Positions 56,216 through 64,000 of a stretch of DNA of 64,000 nucleotides are shown here, in pieces. The number at the start of each line of letters is the position of its first letter. Within the stretch, counting starts at the first letter, position 1. Made by a program: the position numbers and the translations under genes. Location of the stretch: the NCBI RefSeq assembly GCF_018139145.2, contig NC_059475.1, forward strand, positions 4,873,437-4,937,436, given 5' to 3'. Source of the DNA: Gymnogyps californianus. Its lineage: Eukaryota > Chordata > Aves > Accipitriformes > Cathartidae. The notes below the pieces were generated by a model that saw nothing but the letters and a program-made list of their open reading frames with translations, searched no databases and had not been told where the DNA came from.

Positions 56216-58854
56216 CGATACAACACATTGATTTTGGAGTAAGAGGCAGTCCTTTGCTGTCACCATTAGGCACTACTGCTTTAAATCTTTAAATTCATGG
56301 GAAGAGCTAAAAATCCATGTCCTTTTAACTTGGTTGTATGGATTCACTCAGGCCATGCTTTAAACCAATGTGTCTTACTTAAATGACTAGAAGATAGGCA
56401 CATCTTCCATTGTAGTACAGAAGTAGACAAATTATTTCTCTTTGTAAGGCCTCATTCTGGTGCATTTGTAGGTTATATACGTAATTATAAACCTTAATGT
56501 GGATACTTTTGGCCTATTGGACTGATATAGTCCTTTACAACTATATATCAGTTGGTAGGACAGGTATGGCATACAGCATTCCCCCCCCTCCATTTACATC
56601 TACTCTTTTTCTTAGAATTTAGCTGTAAGTGCTGTTGTTAATTCTTGCCCTTTACTGGCTGCAAAGTAAACTTCGCCTGTATGGATTGCAAGTATCCCTT
56701 CGGAGCCAGGCTTTCCAGGGATGTGAGCCTTGGTTGTGAATCAAGGAGATTTTCTATCCCATGAGCTACGAGGTGGGTTTTTTTAGGTGGAAACACTTGT
56801 TTTCCAGCTTTTGCAGTTCAGCTGGCAACTGAGTCCACATATTCAGCTATGCCTAAAGTAATACTTAGCACTTTTAATTGCCTTTCATCCAAGGAATGCA
56901 AACAACCTTACAACTGCTCTGAGAGATACTAGGCCTAGTCAAAAATACTTCGTTAAACTACAAAATGCCACAAGCTTTGTGGCTGATAAGACTAACAGTT
57001 TAACACCACACGGTTAGCAACATCACAATAATTTAGGTCAAAACCAAGAAGCATTCCATGTCCAACCGAGAGCGCAAGAACAATCTTTCACAGGAATATT
57101 ATCTGAGCTGAAATCCAGCTAGCTTGCCAGGATTAACGCTTCACTCTTGCAAAAGTGCCATCAGATTTTATTTTTTTTTTTTAATTGCTATGAATGTTCA
57201 GGAACACAGTTTTAATTCTTATCTGAATGTCATGCCTTTCAGCTATTTATACTTCCAACAAGATCATATCAGAATATCAGATTTTTTGGTGATAAAGGAA
57301 GATGATTTGTTGCCATTAGAGGAGGTGTAAGAATAGTGTTGGCTGGGAGAATGTGATTTTTTTTCTTTTTTTTTTTGTCCATCCATTTGTCCTATCCTTT
57401 TCCAATATGAACAGTTGAAAATGCTTGTAACATTACTAGTGCTCTCCCAATGTGTGAGCATTTGGATACTGAGCTGAACTATAGGAAGACCCACATCTGT
57501 GGGACCAGCTCTGTTCAGAGCGCTTCCTACCAAGTTGCTTGTGTTACTTTTTGCAAGTACCTGTGGGCTCTTTGGATGTTTCTGACCAACAGAAGAACAA
57601 GTCAGGAATGATTAGGGCATTCTTTATCCATGAGATTGTTCCAGATGTGTTTGAAGCTGTGCCTTAAAGCCGATAACTCAGCGCAGATTTTTGTATGTAC
57701 CCACAGTAATTTTTTTAAATAGCATTTAATCCAGATTTAGGTTAAGCTAATAACAGGTCTGTTTAAGAATCTATCTATGACCAGTTTAAGTTGTATATCC
57801 ACTAAAGACTCTGCACCAAGTGGAAAATGGAAAACTTGAGTTGAATTAGATTCAATTTTGTGTGTAGATAGACCCTGGTTTTACTACCAGATAAGCACAC
57901 ACATATCTAAGCTAACAGGAATTGGATGCATAGACCTATTTCACAGAAAGAAATCTCCTCTTAGATCAGAGAGTAAATGCTATGCAGAAAAATGATTTTA
58001 TCAGGGTGGGATAGAAGGGTGTGTCTTCACCTGCTGATGTACCGTTGCCTCTTTTTCTTGTTGCTATGGCTATATATCTACGTATACACACATATACTTG
58101 TACACCATCTGTATACTTCTCCCCGTGCCCCATGGGTAAGAGCGGTGCTAATAACACGGCACCCTAAACAAAAGTAAGAAGATACAAAGTTATCTTTGAG
58201 TAAAAGCTCTTTTGATACACTGGAGATAAATTACTGAGATGCTTTTGGAATGACCGCCCCAGAGATTTCCTGGAGTGCATTGCATTACCTTGCTGGCAGC
58301 CAGGAACAGCTGTTCTCAGAGATCTTACTAATTAAGTAATTAGGCACTCAAGTTATACTCTTTGCTCTTGCTAACGTAAAGGTGTGCAAATGCAACTGCG
58401 CCCTGAGATGGGCCTGATTTTTTTTGGTGTCACCCTAACTTTATCCAAAGGTACAGCTTATTATTTTACATTTAAGATGGCTGGAATTTGCGTGGTGCAG
58501 AACCAAACCACAACGCGATGAGGGGAGGCAGCAGAGAGAAGGATCCTCCGGCTTTACAGCTGAAACGGCTTGATTTGAACGGTAGCAAAGCTAGATCAGC
58601 TGGAAATCTCATTTGGCTCCCGTTCAGTGGGATGGGAACTTGATCTGGGGCCTATCATCTCTACTTCAAATTTAACTCAGGTGTTCTATGAGGGAGAGTC
58701 ATTGTGTATAATTGATGTGTGTGGTGGTCTGTTTCTTGCCAAGGATCGGGCCAAATTAAAGGCTGGAGGGAAGACATATTTGAAGACAGGTTTTTACAAC
58801 AGCTATCAGAGCAGATTCTCAGATGACTCACAAGTATCTTTAAGTAGTTCGCCT

Positions 58855-58945
58855 CCCTTTTACACTTTAGAGGCAGGAAAGAGAGAGCAGTTAAGTGACT
58901 TGAGCAAGGACATGCAAGAAGCCCGAGGAACGGCACAGATTGCCG
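58855..58945 (+). repeat. MIR-like SINE relic
   Basis: CCTTTTACACTTTAGAGGCAGG, then GAGAGCAGTTAAGTGACTTG, then AGCAAGGACATGCAAGAAGC follow the MIR core (GAGAGGTTAAGTGACTTGCCCAAGGTCACACAG). Good block-by-block agreement. Confidence 0.6.
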
Positions 58946-59432
58946 TATTACATCTCAGAACTTCTTTTTGTTTATTCATACCAGGCATAAATTATTACTA
59001 AGACTGAATAGTTAATAAGGGTTGATTCTTACTATTTTTATGCCGAGAGCGAGGAGGAGGAGGAGGCGGCGGGGAAAGCGCACGCCACCGACCCGCGCTC
59101 ACGCAGCCGCCGGCAGGCTACGTGGCCGCACCGCGCACCCACCCGCGGCTGCGGGGCGGGCGGCGGGGACCCCTCGTCCGCGGGGAATTCATCTTTCGGG
59201 GGAGAAGGGCCGCGTCCGCTCCGCCAGCCTCCGCTCCCCGCGTGAACCGATTAGGGAGAGGGGGGCGGCCGGGGGGGGGGGGGCTCCCTGCTCCGCTCCG
59301 CTCCGTAGCGTGGCCGCGGCCGGGCGGCGGCGCTGGCGAGGCCCGGGGGGGGGGCCCCGCGCGTCACGGCGGGGGGCGGGCGGGGAGCCCCCGCTGCGGG
59401 GGCGTCGGGGCCGCGCCTGGGCAGCGGGCGGA

Positions 59433-59453
59433 GCCGCCGCCGCCGCCGCCGCC
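59433..59453 (+). repeat. GCC trinucleotide run in NELL1 5' leader
   Basis: About seven GCC units in a row, roughly 110 bases before the start codon, probably in the 5' untranslated leader. Such runs vary in length between individuals. Confidence 0.8.
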
Positions 59454-59562
59454 TGTCGGAGCCGCTCCGCGCGTCGGAGGCTGCGCTCGGCTCCGCTGGG
59501 CTCGGCGCGGCTCCGCAGCAGCTGCCGGGAGGGAGGCGGGCGCCGCCGCCCGCGCCGCGCCG

Positions 59563-59611
59563 ATGGGTCTCCTCCTGCTCCTCTGGGCGTGTGCGGCCGC
59601 CGCCGGGGCAG
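59563..59611 (+). CDS. NELL1: NELL1 exon 1, signal peptide (partial gene)
   Basis: NELL1 is a secreted glycoprotein with a laminin-G/TSPN-like domain, VWC and EGF repeats, acting in bone and neural tissue. Only the first coding exon is in the window: ATG and 16 codons reading MGLLLLLWACAAAAGA plus one base, then donor CAG|GTGAGG (phase 1). This is a classic signal-peptide hydrophobic core. It aligns without gaps to the human start from its third residue, MDLILVVWFCVCTART (recalled), sharing Met1, the Trp8 and Cys10 positions and the phase. Position downstream of SLC6A5 on the same strand agrees with amniote gene order. The core is unusually Leu/Ala-rich, probably from GC bias. No second exon is visible before the window ends, which fits the very large NELL1 introns. 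Confidence 0.75.
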
Positions 59612-60924
59612 GTGAGGGGCCAGGCCGGGGCTGCGGGGCCGGCGTCCGTCCCTTGTGCCTCCCCGGGGAGCGAGGGCCGGGGCCGCCGCCCGGCGTGCGC
59701 TGGCGGCGGGCGGAAACTTTGCGGGGCGCCGGGGGGCGGCGGCGGCGGGCTGTGCCCGCTGCGGGGACCGGGAGCGGTCCCGGCTCTGCCGGCTGCCGCC
59801 GCGGCGGGGCCGGGCGTCCCTCGCTGCGGCGGAGCGGGCGCGGGTCTCCGCGGGGCGCAGCCCGGCATGTCCCCAGCGGAGAGCCCCGGGGGGGGGGCGG
59901 CCGCTCCGCGGGTGCCGTGGGGTAGGCGAGGGAAAGTTTTCCGAAAGCGGCGTGCGCGCTGCGCCCCGCAGGGACGGGGAGCGGGCGGGGTGCGGGCGGA
60001 GCGGGCTGGCGGCGGCGGGGGTCCGGCCGGGCGGTGCGCGGCGCTGCCCGCGGTAGCGGGCTGGGGGACGCCGCGTTACAGCGGGAGGCGGGCGGCAAGC
60101 GCGTTATTCCTGCTGGTGCTGCGCCCGCTACTTATTTCTACGGCGTTGCGCGACCGAAGTACCGTTTCTTGTTCCTTGTGGAGGCTTTGTTCTCTTTCCC
60201 CTTGCCCCGGGTACCGCTCTTCCTCGGTTGGAGCTCACGAGGGGACCGTTTCTCGATGGTGCTTGTAGCTATTCTCAAGGAAATGACCCAGCACAATTAT
60301 CAAAAGTGCAAAGGAATCCATGTTTTAAAATTATAATTATTCTTATGGTAATTATTCTCTCATCAAAGTCGACAGATCTTGAGAGGTGCGACATAAAAAT
60401 AGTTGGGAGAAAGTATCGCCTGTCCCTTTTGTAGCGGTGTTACCACCAGTAGTGTACACAGGCGTTTGAAATGGTCGGTAGGACCCGAAACTCCGCTACT
60501 TGGAATTGCGAAGCCAGTCGCAAAGTTCTTTGTGTGCAACAATTGCTGCTGAAGCTGTGAGAGGAAAGAGCAAAATGTTTCTCCTAGAGCCTACTCTTTA
60601 CCGTTTGAATGATTGCGCGTGGGTGCGTGGAAATGACTTGGTTGTGTTGCGTGTGCTTTTACTTAAAGTTTTTCCATCCCCAACTAGCACGTTACACATG
60701 TCGAGGAAATTATAAATGCGCTGCGTATGTTGCATGGCTGCACATTAGCTAGATGGAGCGTGGCATGATTGCTGGTGCTTGGGTGTAGGTGATAAAAGCG
60801 CAAGCAGAGAATACAAGCTGTCGGAGCTGTAAGGCAGAATTAATTTCTTTTAGGGATTTCCTAGTGACATCACTCATAATTATATGGCTTAATCCTCTAA
60901 TCTACTGTTGTGCCTTCGGTTCAC

Positions 60925-61085
60925 ATTGGGCCAAATGCACCAAGTCCTGAGATGGTTTCTACTCCCGCTCACCTGATTGAATCATTTGGAGTTTTGCTTG
61001 TGTAAGCCACTGATTTAAGAGGAATGGCCCAATTACTTTAAATAGGAATTGAAAGCAGTATCAGTCAGGATCGGGCCCAAGCTTT
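60925..61085. repeat. Ancient amniote repeat relic (CR1/L3-like motif)
   Basis: Begins near GGGCCAAATGCACC and ends TCAGTCAGGATCGGGCCC, the inverted ends often seen bracketing old amniote repeats of the 'cattgacttcaatggg..ggatcgggccc' type. Family assignment is uncertain. Confidence 0.4.
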
Positions 61086-62889
61086 GCACAGTTCTCCAGT
61101 GAGAGCAGATGCGTTGATGGTTAATTTTTACTTCAGAAAGAAACGGTATTTCCAGCTTCTTGTTCCACTGAAGAGAGGCAGCATAAAATACTAGATGCAA
61201 GTGTAGTTGATATGCCTGTGGTATCTTTGTGACAGACTGTGGGAGACCACAGGGGAAAAGGAGACTTGGTTATCATACTGAAGCTGCTGATTTGTTGTTT
61301 ATTAATTATTAACTAGGCTTTTGCGTGCCTGCTGCAATTTGAAGAGCCAGCACAGGAAAATGACTAGGTATTTAAAGCAGTGTAGGCTCCTGCTAAATAG
61401 TTGCTGTGACATTAGAAATAGTCTCTGTTTTTGAAAGCGTTTTAAAAGCTGGAAGGGGGCACACTGAAGTTGTCACACAAGATCCTTCACTGGCATAAAT
61501 CGAAGCCTGTGGAGCTACAGTGATCTATGCTTGTTGAGCCTTGGGTATTCAGGCTGGAATAAACAGCTTTAATAGAGCAGTGGAGCTACTGTGATTTATG
61601 GGAGTGCCTGTATTTGCTAGATGTGGTTTCTGTCCTCACCCTGTTGATGTCTGTGGCAGAGCTTTCGCTGACTTTAATGGGGTCAAGATTGTCTTACGGG
61701 ACATAGTTTGTCGTTTCTGTTGAGCAAGTTTTAGTCCCTACTCGACCTCCTGTCATATTAGTGGGTTTTTGCTGATCTGAATAGATCTAACCCCTTTCAA
61801 ATGAGGAACAGCATACTCTGTTCCTGGCAGGGACAGCAGACACTATCTTTCCTGATAGGTAAGTTCACACAATTTACAGTGTGCTGCTTTTCTTCTGAAT
61901 GAAAACCTTAGAAGAAGTAATAAGTCCTTCTGTTTTTCTTCTAAAACAGTCTTTGCTTTTATGTTGTTTTTTTGCCCAGAAAGGCTGGTACCTGTATTTA
62001 TATATGTGTTTGTGTCTAGAGTTTGTAGGTTGCAGCCCTTGCACTGGAAGAGTTGCTGTAGGTTGGGAATCAGTAAGTCAATAAATTCTCTCCTGTTGAT
62101 CAGAGGCAGGTACACTAAAGGAAAGCAGTTGCTGGCAAATGTTGGCTATAGCAGGATGGGTATGTTTCTTCAGCAGCAAGTTGACTGTGTGCGCGTGGTT
62201 TGGGACCAGAAGAGCTGGTTGGCTCTGTTTTTGATGCCGGTGTTTCTTCCGGAAGGTGAAGGTGTTCTTGGTTCGTCAGCGTGCACAGTGTCAGTTGTGG
62301 TGGTTCAGTGCCTGAGCATCTAGCGATGGTGAAGTCAAAGATAGTACTAAAAGCCTGACGATGTTGCTGATTATCTGGGAAGTTTTTATCTTTGGAGAAG
62401 TTTATCTGGGTTCGTATTCTCTAATTTTCTACAAAAAGGTATTTATCCCCATGTCCTTATGAAAATGCTGCGTATATACTCACTTGGATATGTCAGCACT
62501 CTCGGAGCTTCGGTTCTGCCAGATGCCTCTAGATCTTAATTTTTCTTGTAGAGTAAGGTTGCTAGAGACCTCCTAAAGCTGTCTTTTCAATGTTTTTTAC
62601 TACTCTGCCCCTTGTGCAGTTGAATCCTCTGCATTAGTACAAGACGTTATTTGAACAAGTTTTAATCCTTGAGTAGAGGAAAGGAGAAAGTGCTGTGGTA
62701 CAGATGATTTATGAGTACAATACGTAACTTCTTGTTCGTTCTGTACACCTCAGTAATTTCTTAGAGCCTTTCAAAGAATCAAACTAGAATATTTGCTGCT
62801 TATCTGATCCAGAAGCACAGTCCTGGAATAACAAATGAATCAATTTAGACCTGAACGTGAAGTCCACTCAGTGGAAATCAATCTGGATG

Positions 62890-62975
62890 TGCTTTACAGG
62901 TAACGTCCTTGCTCCACGGAAGTCGGTGGGACTTTTACCATTGACTTCAGCTCTGTCAGGATTTCAGTCTTGGAG
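62890..62975. repeat. Ancient amniote repeat relic (CATTGACTTCA type)
   Basis: Shows GGAAGTCGGTGGGACTTTTACC followed by CATTGACTTCAGCTCTGTCAGGATTTC, close to the GAAGTCAATGGGAGTTTTGCCATTGACTTCAATGGG core of old interspersed repeats in birds and reptiles. Confidence 0.5.
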
Positions 62976-64000
62976 CCTGTTCCCGTTACTGATGAAGTTA
63001 GTGAAGAATTTCATTAGGAAAGCGCTTGGATCCCACAGGAGATATTTGACCTATGTCTCAGGCACAGATCTCATGCCACACTTATTGCTATGTTGAGAGA
63101 GACACGGTGGTCAGGCTGGCCTCTTCCCGTCCCTAGAAAAAGGAGGTATGTTTAATGAACTTGGTGTGCCGTAACCATCAAGTTGCCCTGAACTCTTGAA
63201 CATAGCAACTTCAAACTGCTTGTTGAGTGTGTGTCTTTTCTGTCAATCCAATCAGATCCCTACTCGTTCAAGGAGAGCCTAGTCTTTTCCTGGGCATAAG
63301 CCATTTCTAAATTTTAGGTTTAGATTTGTGCTTCTCCAGTAGGTGCTCCTGCAGACCAGAAGGTGCTACTGCTGATTTAGGTGAATGAATGACTGTTTGT
63401 AGGTAGGCTTTGGCATACTTCACAGGCACCGGCTATGCTGAAATATGGAAGCACACTTCTGAAGCAATATCAAACAGTTTTGTGAGTCACCCAGGGCTCT
63501 TGGAGTACAGGACGGCGTCCTTTGCCCTGCTACCATATCTCCTCCAGGGTCATTTTGTCCAGTTGCAAAAATAGATTACGTTTAGCCTATGAGCTGTAGG
63601 GCCTGATCTGGTAGTTGCAGCTAGGTATGAAATGTGAGAGGAATTTTCAGTCCTCAAGTCTCCCTGGAAATAGTGTGGCCAAAAGATGAACGCTGGAGAT
63701 CTCTTTCATCTTTTTGCATAGATGGTTATGCTTTTATTTATTTATTACTCTTTAGCCTTATGAAGATACTGGATTAATGTATCAGTTCTAGAATGTTTTA
63801 ACTTGTGTGTAGTAAAATCTGTGGAAAGGAAATAGTTTAATTGAAAGAATTGGAAAAGAATAGCTTCTCTTTCCTGCAGCAGAGTTACTGTCTTATAAAT
63901 AATTACTGTATACAGTGTGTATGTGTGTGAGTGTGAAGGTACTAGAAATGTCTGCACTAGATATTCTTCTCCATTCTTTTCATTACCTGATTTGAAATAA

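Larger units (their letters stand above)
55151..59040. other. Intergenic DNA between SLC6A5 and NELL1
   Basis: No coding exon recognised. It contains two MIR-like relics (about 56110-56215 and 58855-58945), T runs near 57170-57183 and 57353-57377, and otherwise plain AT-rich sequence. Confidence 0.6.
59040..60130 (+). promoter_or_regulatory. NELL1: CpG-island promoter of NELL1
   Basis: About 1.1 kb of extreme G+C with dense CpG, starting and ending sharply against AT-rich DNA. It surrounds the signal-peptide exon and has no clear TATA box, as expected for a CpG-island promoter. It contains a G run of 13 at 59271-59283 and a GCC trinucleotide run. Several overlapping frames of 200 or more codons here are artefacts of the lack of stop codons. 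Confidence 0.75.
59612..64000 (+). other. NELL1: NELL1 intron 1 (5' part, runs off window)
   Basis: GC-rich until about 60130, then AT-rich without recognised exons. Several decayed copies of an ancient repeat motif occur: GTCAGGATCGGGCCC near 61064-61080, CACTGGCATAAATC..GGAGCTACAGTGATCTATG near 61487-61530, GGAGCTACTGTGATTTATG near 61583-61601, and CCATTGACTTCAGCTC near 62938-62953. Confidence 0.65.

Noticed and set aside
59122..60268. Overlapping open frames of 200-267 codons on both strands around the NELL1 promoter
   Set aside because: They are low-complexity Arg/Gly/Ala/Pro translations of CpG-island DNA where stop codons are rare. Only the short signal-peptide frame has a sensible donor and family match.

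Overview
The window is vertebrate nuclear DNA, almost certainly from a bird and probably a neoavian (inference). It has large introns with GT/AG junctions, CpG-rich promoter blocks, a CR1 LINE fragment, MIR-like SINE relics and four copies of one LTR family with 5-bp target duplications. No bacterial, phage or CRISPR features are present.

Layout: (1) 1-17.4 kb is intergenic DNA with no recognisable coding exon. It holds a CR1 fragment (about 6.5 kb), a MIR-like relic (about 8.0 kb), a cluster of three solo LTRs (7.07-11.45 kb) and GC-rich blocks from about 14 kb. (2) 17,435-50,160 on the + strand is a complete SLC6A5 gene, encoding the neuronal glycine transporter GlyT2. I could place 16 coding exons; every junction is GT/AG, phases match, and the joined frame is 794 codons plus stop. 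The ATG is the last three bases of exon 1, and the rest of the protein starts 1.24 kb downstream. (3) 50,161 to about 55,150 is a likely long AT-rich 3'UTR with several poly(A) signals and a near-perfect 23-bp hairpin. (4) About 55.2-59.0 kb is intergenic. (5) About 59.04-60.13 kb is a CpG island with a short exon encoding a signal peptide, best read as exon 1 of NELL1, which follows SLC6A5 in the same orientation in other amniotes. Its intron 1 runs off the window.

SLC6A5 and NELL1 are functionally unrelated: GlyT2 reloads glycinergic terminals with glycine, while NELL1 is a secreted EGF/VWC protein. They are linked only by conserved gene order.

I found no new gene system. The best leads are regulatory or structural: the split start codon with a built-in two-isoform arrangement, a compact GC island with a CTCF-like motif deep in intron 14, the LTR cluster, an LTR with an intact promoter antisense in intron 13, and the 3'UTR hairpin. 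Exon coordinates come from reading splice sites by eye and checking frame; transcript ends are inferred.
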